From the NCBI GenBank assembly GCA_020726505.1, contig JAHLEZ010000003.1:930001-994000 (forward strand): a stretch of DNA of 64,000 bases, in the 5' to 3' direction. The DNA comes from Leptodontidium sp. MPI-SDFR-AT-0119 (taxonomy: Eukaryota; Ascomycota; Leotiomycetes; Helotiales; Leptodontidiaceae). The notes below the pieces were generated by a model. The model saw nothing but the letters and a program-made list of their open reading frames with translations. It ran no database searches and was not told the DNA's origin. The position numbers were made by a program, and so were the translations under genes. Each line of letters opens with the position of its first letter. Within the stretch, counting starts at the first letter, position 1. This document shows positions 31,943 through 41,964 of the stretch, in pieces.

Positions 31943-34642
31943 CTACCTGTATGTAACATTACCGAGCCACATGACGAACATAATCAAGCCGACTCTCAAC
32001 TTCAAGCTATGATTCAGCTTCCCCAAAACGCCCTCAAAGCGACCATTGCTTGCCGCCGCCCTGACACCATTCGACAGCGAGGACGAGGCCCCTTCTTCAG
32101 CCTTGACTTTCGGTAAGAGGTACGGCGAGTTTTTCTGACCCACCGCGTCATCCTCACCGCTGGTCTTTCGAACCAGTGCCGCGTGGCCTGCTGTTTCTCC
32201 AACTATCCATCTGGTCAAGATGTGTGTCGCCTCAGCCGTGTGCCAGCTGACCCAAAAGAACACCGCTGTCAAAACCACAGTCTCGATGCGAGAGTCCCAC
32301 AAACCGAGCTTGAGCAGACCTTTTGTGTCGGCGGCGAGCCAGATGTGGTATTGCAGAATATATGTCTCGAGCGAGCAGCGACCCAACCATGCAAAGACGG
32401 TGGAATGATAGCTGCGGAAAACCCGAAGGAAGTTCCGGAGGACGATGTAGCAGAGGATCGGGATGAAGGAGATGAATGGTTGCCACCAGTTGTAGTCTTC
32501 TTTGGTATGTGATTTCCTAAGCAGACCCCACATTCCAGGCGGAAGGCCGAGCGCAAGTGCAATAAGTGCGGCTTGGAATAGGAGGGGAAATTTGATGGTG
32601 AGTTGGATCAAGAGGTCGATGGCCGATTTGGGGCTGATAGAGCCAGACTCTAACCGAAACGATCGAAGGGAGAGCGCTGCTAGAATCATTCCAATGTATA
32701 CAATATACAGATCGAGTGAGGATCGGAAACGCCATTCTGAGATGTTCCATGAAATAGCGCAAGTGTAATGCAACACAGTACCAACAAACTCCAGAACCCC
32801 GGGTATCTTTGTAAAAGCGGTCGTAAGCGCGACTGAAATGAGTATCTTTCCCAGGAGAAAAATCAAATTCGAATTCCTGCTGTGTCCGATCTTGAGTGTG
32901 AAATAGATGACAAGAAACCAGAAGCTAACAAGAGGAGCGAAATAGTAGAATAAGTAGTTGGTCCGCATCATGTACGGTAGCACACAACTCAGTAGGTTAA
33001 GTCGAATCAACACTGCCGCACATCGTTTGAAGGAGTAGTCCTCCGATTTCAAGAAGAACATTGTATGGCCGTATCCAGTCATGAAGAGGTAGGCGGCAAT
33101 GAGGAGCCGGATAATCTGATAGATCCCCAGATTGCTGGATCCGTGAGTGTAATGATAGATGAGAACGATAAACTGCATCCAGCCTTTCCATTCGTCTGTC
33201 TGCTCGCGAGGCAGGAATTCGATGTCCTGTGGGGCCTTTGCGCTCGCTGTTGGGCTTTTACTCCTTCGTATCGAGAGAGCACCCACAGCTGTTGCAGCTC
33301 CACAAGCAGCCAGAAACTGACTTCCCTCGAACTTCTTGTGGACTTTGTCGAAGATCTGGGTTCTGTCGGTGTAAAAGCAATAACACACAACCAGACCAAA
33401 GACCGTCATGGCAGTCAAAATTTCGGACTGTGGAAGGAAACGTCCGATCTGGCTCACGTGCCTTCGGCGACTAAACAGGATGGCAGGTAAAACGAGCATG
33501 CCACCAAGTATCATCATCCACTGAGCACCACCAGGTTGTGTATAATTGCTGCAGCAGGTCCGGTCAAAGGGGTATCCTTTCAAGGCAGCATCTGCATTGC
33601 AACGTAGATTTAGGAGAACTTCTGCCTTTGCAGTAGCAACATTCTCAACAACATGAAGTCCACTCTCTTCATACGGCGAGTCTCCATCCCATGTCATCAG
33701 CGAGTAGCTCCAGACAATGTCGGCCCTCGAGTGAGCGGAGGCTTGCTGGAGAAAATCATTCATCTGGTCAATCTTCTCGGGGGTCATGGTCTCCACTCTC
33801 GAGGGAGACAAAGCTTCGTATCGGGGTACCTGAATTGGTGCCATCAGAAGGAGGTTAGGCGACTCCTGACGAGAAGCCAGAGTCATTGGAACTGGCAGCG
33901 AGGTATCATTCTCGGGTAGGTGGTCCATGTATGGAATGATAGCATCAATTGAGTCCCTGAAGTCCTTGAAGTAGTTCTCCTGACCATGTCTCGCATACCA
34001 CAACCCGGGAGTTCCAAGTAATAGCAGTCCAGCACTTTCAAGCTCATCTGATTTCGCAGAAGAGTACGCCTTGAATAGCTTCAACTCCTCAGCCAATGCC
34101 GTCGAATTCAACCACGGGTCCCATATGAATTTAACCTTGATACCATCAGACTCAAAAGCAAGGTCTGTATGTTTCTCGTCCAAGTCCAACATCTCTTCAA
34201 TCTCCTTCTGCGCCTTCTGTTGATCCATCTTCTTCGCAACGGCCCAGAAGATCTGCCTGGTTGTAGAATCCCCAATAAAGACCAACCGCCTTTTCTGAAA
34301 ACATTCTTGAATATCCCTCTTCGTGTATTCGTGCATCATACATCCTGGCGGCTGCCAGCTCTTGAAAGCATTCCATGTGTTCCATTTTGTGCCCGGATCG
34401 AGCCATTCGCCTTTATTCTGAAGGGCGCTGCATTTGAAAGGGTCGGATGCGTCTGGAGAAAAGGTAGGTATTAGTAATTGTCTGCTACCACCATTGTTGG
34501 AGGGGGAAGGGCACATACCGATCCAGCAATATCTGTAGATAACGCTCACGATAATGACACCAAGGAGGAATTGGAAAGCCCGCTCAACCCCAGCTGAGGC
34601 TCGATCGCGTATCGAGAGGGGTTTTGATTTGGACCGCAGCAT
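31943..34642 (-). CDS. CAS1/CASD1-like O-acetyltransferase, multi-pass membrane protein
   Basis: Minus strand, two exons (34642-34519 and 34452-31943) giving 877 residues. The 66-nt intron (GTATGT donor, TACTAATAC branch, CCAG acceptor) is open in frame, so the unspliced ORF of 899 residues is misleading. An N-terminal signal anchor (about 22-40) is followed by a lumenal PC-esterase/SGNH-like part. It carries FIGDSTTRQIFW (Gly102-Asp103-Ser104, nucleophile block) and SGLHVVENV (the Asp/His-block region). The C-terminal half has about ten to twelve hydrophobic helices typical of the Cas1p domain, including IYHYTHGSSN and LYIVYIGMILAALSLR. Family knowledge: Cryptococcus Cas1p O-acetylates capsule glucuronoxylomannan and human CASD1 acetylates sialic acid in the Golgi. 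Here the likely job is O-acetylation of cell-wall or secreted glycans. Confidence 0.88.
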   Translation of the reverse strand: MLRSKSKPLSIRDRASAGVERAFQFLLGVIIVSVIYRYCWIGMCPSPSNNGGSRQLLIPTFSPDASDPFKCSALQNKGEWLDPGTKWNTWNAFKSWQPPGCMMHEYTKRDIQECFQKRRLVFIGDSTTRQIFWAVAKKMDQQKAQKEIEEMLDLDEKHTDLAFESDGIKVKFIWDPWLNSTALAEELKLFKAYSSAKSDELESAGLLLLGTPGLWYARHGQENYFKDFRDSIDAIIPYMDHLPENDTSLPVPMTLASRQESPNLLLMAPIQVPRYEALSPSRVETMTPEKIDQMNDFLQQASAHSRADIVWSYSLMTWDGDSPYEESGLHVVENVATAKAEVLLNLRCNADAALKGYPFDRTCCSNYTQPGGAQWMMILGGMLVLPAILFSRRRHVSQIGRFLPQSEILTAMTVFGLVVCYCFYTDRTQIFDKVHKKFEGSQFLAACGAATAVGALSIRRSKSPTASAKAPQDIEFLPREQTDEWKGWMQFIVLIYHYTHGSSNLGIYQIIRLLIAAYLFMTGYGHTMFFLKSEDYSFKRCAAVLIRLNLLSCVLPYMMRTNYLFYYFAPLVSFWFLVIYFTLKIGHSRNSNLIFLLGKILISVALTTAFTKIPGVLEFVGTVLHYTCAISWNISEWRFRSSLDLYIVYIGMILAALSLRSFRLESGSISPKSAIDLLIQLTIKFPLLFQAALIALALGLPPGMWGLLRKSHTKEDYNWWQPFISFIPILCYIVLRNFLRVFRSYHSTVFAWLGRCSLETYILQYHIWLAADTKGLLKLGLWDSRIETVVLTAVFFWVSWHTAEATHILTRWIVGETAGHAALVRKTSGEDDAVGQKNSPYLLPKVKAEEGASSSLSNGVRAAASNGRFEGVLGKLNHSLKLRVGLIMFVMWLGNVTYR

Positions 34643-37600
34643 TGCACTTCACTTCACTTCACACCACAGACTTTGTCGGGATCTCCGCATTTGACTGTCC
34701 CCGCCGGCCGAGAGAGTGTTGGAAACGTTGGTGGGATCCGTGGAGGCTGAAGGGATCGGAGATGAGACGGCTGAGATCCAGGAACTGGCAGGTTCGAATA
34801 GGGAGGGAGGTAGGGAGGACGGGATTGAGGAGGGAGAAAGAGTGAGGAGGGAAGAAGAAAAAGAGGAGGAGGAAGAGAAGATGAGGCTCCAGTTGGAATG
34901 GATCGAGGAAAGAAAGAAGGAAGCCATGTCGGCGGATTGCTCGCGTGCCTCACTGCACTTGTCTGGTCTGGTGGAGGGAGGAGTGCTCCTTCTTGGGATC
35001 AGTAGTGGGCAGCGAGAGTTCTTGGCAAGTTTGGCTGCATCTTGATTGCTGGGCCCTGTGTGCACCAGATGCTGGTTTGGCTTTGGAACTCTTTGGTGGT
35101 TGGGTCTGATTTGGTCAAGACGGAAAGCCACATCCACACCTGCAACCCCTACATGCCGTCCGCTCTGTTGGCTGCCGCTCGCTCGGATCACACAAATGGT
35201 TCTCACCCAAAGGCTGATGATGATGACGACGTTCCAATTTAACATACATATTGTAAATCCTCACCCCTGCTGTGATTTACTTATTACTTAGTGCCAGCAA
35301 TATTATGCAGATGCTGATGGCCTTTCAACACGGACTTCTGTATCATGGAGACGAGCCGGCAGTACTGAATGGAGCTGTGCTGTTTAGCCTCACGAGCAGA
35401 GGACATGCATTGATTGGAGTGAAGAGTTCAGCCACAAACATGGGCCCCCCCGCGGTGTTTGACTTGTCTGTCTGCTGGATATCTTCGAGCTGCCAATGTG
35501 CCACAGTAAAGTTACGTTAGTTAGCCTTTCCTTCCACTTCTCTTCCATCTTTCCAAACAAAACAATCCTAATCACTTCCCAACCCAAATCTATCTGCACA
35601 AATCCACGGCCATACTGTATGAAGCCACGCCTCCCGCAATCTTACCAATGGTCGTGTGTCCACCTGCCAGAAGCAACAAACCTGGAAAACGGGTAGGAAT
35701 ACAGAGGGTGGGGGACATCAGATATGAAAGTCGGATGATAACAGATCGGCAGCCCGGGGACTGTAATAATCTAATCTGATTGGCCCAGACGGACGAGTTG
35801 ACGTCGGCATTTCCCGCAGCAAAACGCCGACGCTAAGGATAATTATGAAAATTCAACCTCCTTGGTTTGCTTGCCAGCTTTCTCTCTCCCTTCCTGCAAG
35901 CACACACAACAACAGCACTTTTGCTCTCGGTTGACTGCTTCCTTTCCTTGCGTTACGATATGCTTCCTTCTTTGGGATCCCCAGCAGCTGCTCGCTCGTA
36001 CTCGTACCGCCTGATACGAAAACGCACATCTAGCAGGATGAGCCTCAATGCTTGAAGGATCTACAAGCAGTGCATCCGACTGTTCATCGCTCTGTACGCA
36101 CAATTCGAACAAGCAGCTCTTATGAATTGGCGAGTACGTCGAGCGGTTGTGCATTCCGTTCTATTCCAGTGAAGGAACAGCAACGCAACTCACGCCCCCT
36201 TTCCTCCTTCGCCATGGAATCTCCATTCTATTTTCTAGTTCTTCCTAGACAGCACAAGGCTGAAGATACCCCCGCCCCTGGGTCAAGACACTTCACTCAT
36301 TCTTGGCTCTTGCCGATATCCGCCTTGGGGAAACCATCTGTCCCGAGCCAAGACATCTTCCCTGATCAGCCAAGGCTTATCTTCCTTTGCCCCAGCTATT
36401 GCATTTGTGTTGTTTCGCGTTGCCTTACTTTCTTTTACGTTGTGTTACACTCCCCCTATTACGTACCAACCAACCGCCTTTTGTATTTCTTGCTGTTATT
36501 TTTGGTACGTTCATTTTTTTCAATCATCAACCATCGTCTTCTGCCTCGCTCGGCTAGTCACAATCTTCCCACGACTGGTCTTGAGCTGGATGACTGCATT
36601 CGTGCGTGTTAATTAGACAAGAGTAAACTCAACGACCTTTGAGTGCGGAACCTCCTTTTATCTTCTTCCGTAGGCGGACCTTCGCAATTTGTCTGTTGGG
36701 ACATTAATTTACATATATATCGAGGATGTCTCTCCTTTTTATTTGGAGAGAGGAGAGCTAGAATACTGGCCTTCTGATGAGAGTTGGGATGCGTGGTAGG
36801 TAGACCTCGAGACATGTTTTGGGTTTGGTCGCTGTTGGAGGTATGGGGCGAGCCGGGGGAGAATGCTGTAGGTGTTGAATTACTATCGCTGTCATTCTAT
36901 TCAGGAGAAATGGAACACAATTCACGCATTTCATCACTGTGAACCTCGACACGACAACCTTATAGTGAAACCTTCTTTGCGGTGTTGAAGAGTATCTGAT
37001 TCTCGGATGCAAAGCCTGAAGTGAGCCATCTTAGCCTTCGACACGAAACCTCTCCCGAGAATGAAACTATGGCTCTGTTGATCCAGAGATCTCCATTGCT
37101 GCTCATCTATCCATCATGAATTCGCAAAGCCAGAGTCTCAAGAGCCAAAGTAGAGACATTTGTCCTTTTTTTCCCCTCGTGTCAAGCACCGACCATCCCC
37201 AAAGCTGCTCACTGTAACACGACAAAGTCATCCTTTGCCTTCATAGTTTGTCTCGTTGGTCGGTCTTCTCGTGCGTGCGAGGCTAGCCAGGTTCGTCTCT
37301 GGCGAAGCGAGTTACTTCACTACCTACCTTGGTATACAATTCACTTTAAAGATCAAAACTAAGGCATGCTTAAATGAGCAGGTGAGCTCGACTCTTCCTT
37401 AAAGTCAATGTTCTAAAATTATTTAAAGACTTTAAACAGGCTCTCGTTCATGGATATACATAGATACCTACCTGAGTAGTCATCGCTTCGCCGGAGACGA
37501 AGTGGCTAGCCTCGCTGAGTGAAGATAATGTCCAACAGTGGGAACATCTGCCTTAAACCAATACTCCTTGCCCTTCAAATCATTGAAAGTAGTCTTAGCA

Positions 37601-38711
37601 CACTGGTCAGATACGCTACTTCGAAGCTTGCTTTCAGGTGAGGTATTCTCATAGATTCATTTGACCGACAGCAGTGGAATAGATGTTCCCATCAATAATA
37701 TCATTACCTCGTTTTGGAGCTTCGGAATGATCAGGCGATCGGCGAGAATTAGCTCGGAAATTGAGCCAGTGCATCACCGCTTGGAATTGATGTTGGCAGA
37801 GATATTGCGAGTTTCATGGCACGAGGAGACTGCCTGTAATGTCTGATGAAACGGACAGCTTGATCGTGTAGCAGGGAAGAATTTGACATACGGACGACGA
37901 GAGGATCTTAGCGCCAGCTTGAAGGACGCCGAATAAAATCTGACTGAACCGTTATCTTTGTAAGGGGCCCGCGTGGTATCGTAAGGTAGCTGTCGGTGTC
38001 GTGTTGATGGTGGGTTCAGGTGAAGAAAGAAAAGTAGAAGATGAAAAGGCTTCTCGCTTCGCGAACTTGAAGAAATACACCTTCAACGCCCCTTCCAAAG
38101 CAATCAAAGTCGGTGGCAACATCGAGCCCAAGTAGAATCAAGCAATAATAAGAATACCTTTTTCTTTTTTAATTTACTTATCAGTGTACACAAGGAATCG
38201 CATCCGTCATCTTCAATTTCGCACGAAACTCCCGCCCTGTCATGAAGCTGTGATGTCCTCTCACTGACGGCGATGGCTATCAAAGTTGCCTAAGCTTATG
38301 AACAAAGTCAAGGGGCTTTCAATGAAGAGCTACTGCAACCTGAATTATCAACTAACTTCGAGTATTCGGTTGGAACCTACATAGCTTGAAGCTTCGATGG
38401 TTTGAAAGCTACCCATGGCTGCCGACACTTCTAAGCTAGAGAAGATTCGGCGATATTTTGCAATGCTTGAGAATAGTATCACATATATCGCAATGTGATC
38501 TAGTTATATAGGTAGTTTGAAGAACATTCACAAATATTTTGGAGAAGAAGAGGAGAGATGACAAGCAAACAGACATGTCGTTGGAAATATTCTTAAAGAC
38601 ACGTCGAATATCACTATCCGCACCCCAATCTGACTGCCCCACTACAACCACACGTCACTCCCGCCGTTATTCCAGAACAATTCTCTCGAATTTAATACTC
38701 ACCACTCCAAC
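34643..38711. other. 4 kb intergenic region with a BTB relic
   Basis: The left part holds the CAS1-like promoter with AG/TC-rich low complexity (34800-34910, giving Glu/Arg-rich ORFs). From 35500 to 37400 I see no gene; CT-rich 5'UTR-like stretches near 35880 and 36400 lead into no supported ORF. A decayed BTB gene lies at 37490-37870 (separate entry). A 29-codon open stretch at 38046-38135 could be the end of another relic, but nothing identifies it. The right end is the promoter of the AIM3/BBC1-like gene. Confidence 0.45.
37490..37870 (-). pseudogene. decayed BTB/POZ gene relic
   Basis: On the minus strand, fragments in different frames match the back half of the BTB family. They are FQAVMHWLNF, then ISELILADRLIIPKLQNEVM (compare WVLADRLLMPTLQNHV in the gene at 30804), then NTSPESKLRSSVSDQCAK and LKGKEYWFKADVP (compare TAPDSMLRKLLVDICAF and PKSKLRQLYLDRCAF). 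Stops and frame changes interrupt it and the N-terminal BTB core is not recognisable. It reads as an old copy of the same family that is broken in the downstream genes. Confidence 0.6.
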
Positions 38712-41342
38712 ATGCCAGATTTTAAAGGAATCGCAAAGGGAGGATGGCACCCCAAGGGCAAGGATGGTAAATCCAAGGAATCATGGCGAGGAGACTTCAA
38801 GGGTATCGATCAGATTGGAGGGTGGATGGGCAAGAAGAAGGGTGCGAGTGGGAACGACGATGAACATATCTCACGACCACTCCACACTTTGAAAGATCCA
38901 TCTGCTTTTGGGCCTCCTCCCAAGAATGTCAACTATCATGGAGGTGCAGCTCTGCCGAATCAAATTACACCGGATACAAGAGGATGGGGAGCGCCATTGT
39001 CAAAGGAGGAAATAAGGGCAAAGAAGGAAGCGGAGGAGGAGGAAGCACGATTGGAGGCAGAAGAGGCGGCGAAACCGAAGGGACCACCGGTACCGTATAG
39101 AAAAGATACGACAGGTCTATCGACTGCACATCTCCCTCCTCCACCAGGTCGCAAAGATGGCGCAGATGGGAGAACGCCTCCTCCAGCAGACAAACCGAAA
39201 CCGCCGGGACTTCCGCCTCGACTTCCACCAAGACAGAATTCGAATTCTGCTCCTACGCCCCCTCCTCCATATACTTCAAATACACCTGAACCGGATGCTC
39301 ATCGTGGAATTCTCAACCAGGGGGCTTTGAATAGGCTGGGTGCTGCTGGGGTATCCGTCCCTGGATTCGGTATCAGCGGAGCAAAGTCCAAACAGCCATT
39401 ACCACCTCCATCCCGATCCCCTACGGAAAGTCCTGCACCTACTGCCTCTCCAGTAGCCAGCTCACAACTCAACGAACTTCAATCCCGCTTCTCTCGAATG
39501 TCTACCTCATCGGTGCCCAAACCCGAAGCTCCGAGCCAGGGCACAACATTCGCTCAGAAACAAGCTGCTTTAAAGACAGCGTCCTCATTCCGCAACGACC
39601 CTTCATCAGTATCACTAAGTGATGCTAGAACAGCAGCAAGCACAGCAAACAACTTTCGGGAACGGCATGGGGAGCAAGTTAAGACAGGGTGGCAGTCAGC
39701 GAACAAGCTGAACACTAAGTATGGCATCGCGGATAAAGTAGGGGCCTATGGAGCGCCAGCGAATGCGCAAACACCAGAGCCTCGGAGCCCTCAGATTGAT
39801 ATGAGGGACAACACGAGCGGTAGCCCGCTCGGTGGCCCTGAAGGGGGAATACTAGGCAAGAAGAAACCGCCGCCGCCTCCCCCGGCCAAGAAAAAGGAGT
39901 TAGTGGGGAATGGAATTGGGAAGGAGCCTTTACCGCCGCCGATACCGTTGTCAAGCAAACCTAAGCCTCAAGTAAGTGGTAATTATTAGCGCAGCGTTGT
40001 TGTGTCTGTTTAGCATCTATCTATCATCAAGCATGGCGTTCTAGTCTGTTACAATTCACACCTTTTTTTACCTTGGGAACTTTTATTACACTAAGCGAAT
40101 AAGCGAACACATCGGATTCAGGGTTTGCAAAACGCTATGACTATGATTGGTTTGGTGCTGTGCGGCGGAGATTTATGACTCTCTTTGTTGTACTCCACAG
40201 ATATTTTGACTCGTTTCATACTCTCCTCAAGCGTCAGAGCTATATCATGGAACAGACTCCATCATCCACATACTCTCTCATCAAGCCCTCGCGAAATGTT
40301 CGACAAACTGCTCCAATATCTCCGAGACGAGAAGCCTCGCCCTCTCCAGCAACAGCCAGTCAGTCAACATTCTCCAAAATCCCCTCACTTTCGTCAACTA
40401 ACAAATCCATCTCGCAAAACCCACAAACACCAACCCAACACCCACCCGCTAACAACTCAGCCATCTAGTTCCCATCGTGACCAACCCGTCAACCAAGATC
40501 TAGACCTCGATCTCAAATCCCAGTGGTTCGTGAAGGGGCAATTCCCACCGCGAACCATCTCCACGAAATCCTACACGACCTCATCTGGATGGAGTTCATC
40601 CGGCAGTCGCAAATCGCATTGGCTTGTCGCACACATGCGCTTCGCCGATTTGTCGAGCACGAAGATCCGCGTGACGTGGGATAGTAGTAGTCCTGAATAC
40701 ACCGTCAAGGCGGAACAAAGGCATGCTCCTCCGCCACCCATGATGAGTAGGAGAGAGCTCGAGGATTGTCGTGAGAGGTATACCCCATCCCTCTGTTTTC
40801 TTTATTTACTTTCCAGCTTCAAGCTAACAGACATAATCAGGTATTCTGACGCAATAGCCTCATGGAGCGAATCCCAAATGGGACTCAAAGTCGGCAACGG
40901 GGAATGTTGGACCCTCGCAAACGAAGCCCTCAAAGCTATCGCCGCAACCTGTACATCCCACAACCAAGAACCATGCATGGCCTCGCAGAGCCTCGTGCAT
41001 GGCCATGTCCTCTACACCTATATCCCGTTACAATCCCGGCAACCAGTTCCCGCAGGTGGGATCCTCGAAGCGGGTGTTGCGAGGGGAGATGTTGTTCAGA
41101 TTCTCAAAGCGAGATTTGAGTCTGGGAACGGCGGCTGGCAGACTGCGGGCGATCCGGATCATACGGCAGTTGTGACGGGGGTGGATGCTGATGGTTCGGT
41201 GAGGGTCGTGGAGCAGAATGTGGGAGGCAAGAAGGTTGTTATGAGGGGGAGGTATGATATGGCTGAGATGGTTAGTGGGGAGGTTAGGATCTTTAGAGCG
41301 GTTGGTGTAAGTTGGCTTGGGGAGCTGAGTGCGGCTTGGTGA
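38712..41342 (+). CDS. AIM3/BBC1-like actin-patch protein with C-terminal cysteine-proteinase-like domain
   Basis: Proposed exons 38712-39971, about 40461-40777 and 40841-41342 (692 residues). The N-terminus reads KGGWHPKGKDG and SWRGDFKGIDQIGGW, followed by a coiled Glu/Ala-rich helix (KEEIRAKKEAEEEEARLE) and long proline-rich tracts (PPPPPPAKKK) suited to SH3 binding. The C-terminal part (SQWFVKGQFPP, KIRVTWDSSSPEYTVKAEQR, GNGECWTLANEA with Cys, SLVHGHVLYTY, GDPDHTAVVTGV with His, VVEQNVGG, GEVRIFRAV) matches the C-terminal domain of yeast Aim3/Bbc1-type proteins, which has an NlpC/papain-like fold. Bbc1-type proteins regulate Arp2/3 and type I myosin at endocytic patches. Intron 2 (40778-40840) is 63 nt and open in frame. 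The first intron is uncertain: 489 nt as drawn, with other in-phase acceptors (for example 40349). Two separate genes remain possible. Confidence 0.65.
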
Positions 41343-41813
41343 TCTTACTGCGATTTAGATCTTGGATCTGAGAAATTTCTCGTTTTTTTGGTATCAGTCG
41401 CTTGGCCATTGGATACTTCCCAGCCAGCTTGCATATGATGTTTTTTAGGGATCGTTCAGCCGAGAAAATCTTCCTTCAATAGCTCTGTCAACCTAATTCA
41501 GATCAGGGGCTCGCTTAACTCTGCTCCATTTGAAAATGCTATTTTCTCGAAGCCAAGAAGTCACACAATCATCGCCCGAAGCCCTCTGCCTTCTTCCACA
41601 TCCCATCCTGAATAATATCACAACGGATCTCCAAAGTCGAGACCAGCCCAGCTCCCAAAAGCGGAGGACCTCGCCTCGCCTTCTTCTGGCTCCCTCGAGC
41701 TTCGTCAATACGACACTCAATGTCCAACAAGTTATCCAAGATAGCCCATTTGAAGTTTCAAAAGAAAACCAAAAGATTAAATGAAGCTATAGCTTCATTA
41801 AAGATCATTGGAC
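41343..41813. other. intergenic region 3' of AIM3/BBC1-like gene
   Basis: No gene seen. It contains a perfect 20-bp palindrome at 41781-41800 and, on the minus strand, a TTTT at 41773-41776 that could terminate RNA polymerase III transcription from the adjacent tRNA-like locus. Confidence 0.5.
41781..41800. repeat. perfect 20-bp palindrome
   Basis: aatgaagctatagcttcatt is its own reverse complement. It sits 14 bp beyond the 3' end of the tRNA-like gene (minus strand). Confidence 0.9.
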
Positions 41814-41964
41814 GACCCAGGGAAGATTCGAACTCCCACTTTTAGTTCACATTAGAATCTTCAACTCTAAGCCGTTTAGATACAAGAAAGCACTTACATC
41901 TCTAGAGGTTTTGGCAAGCTCCCAAACCGAAATCTAGCACCTTAACCATTAGGCCACTGGGCCC
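41814..41964 (-). tRNA. tRNA-like gene, about 151 nt, unusual internal insert (candidate Arg-TCG)
   Basis: On the minus strand the 5' end GGCCCAG can pair with CTGGGTC at the 3' end (7 bp with one G-U), followed by an unpaired G. A D-arm with box A (TGGCCTAATGG) is followed by a T-arm GGGAG-TTCGAAT-CTTCC that contains box B. Between them are about 105 nt. CTAGA-TTTCGG, a hairpin GGTTTGG/CCAAAACC, then TCTAG would form an anticodon arm with TCG interrupted by a roughly 20-nt intron. A second hairpin TTAGAG-TTGAAGA-TTCTAA resembles an anticodon arm with GAA. The extra ~58 nt before the T-arm do not fit a normal variable loop. It could be a tRNA with an odd insertion, a fusion of two tRNA fragments, or a tRNA-derived element. 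TTTT follows downstream. Confidence 0.5.

Noticed and set aside
34716..35045. Glu/Arg-rich plus-strand ORF
   Set aside because: Translation of an AG-rich low-complexity stretch upstream of the CAS1-like gene; no start context or domain.
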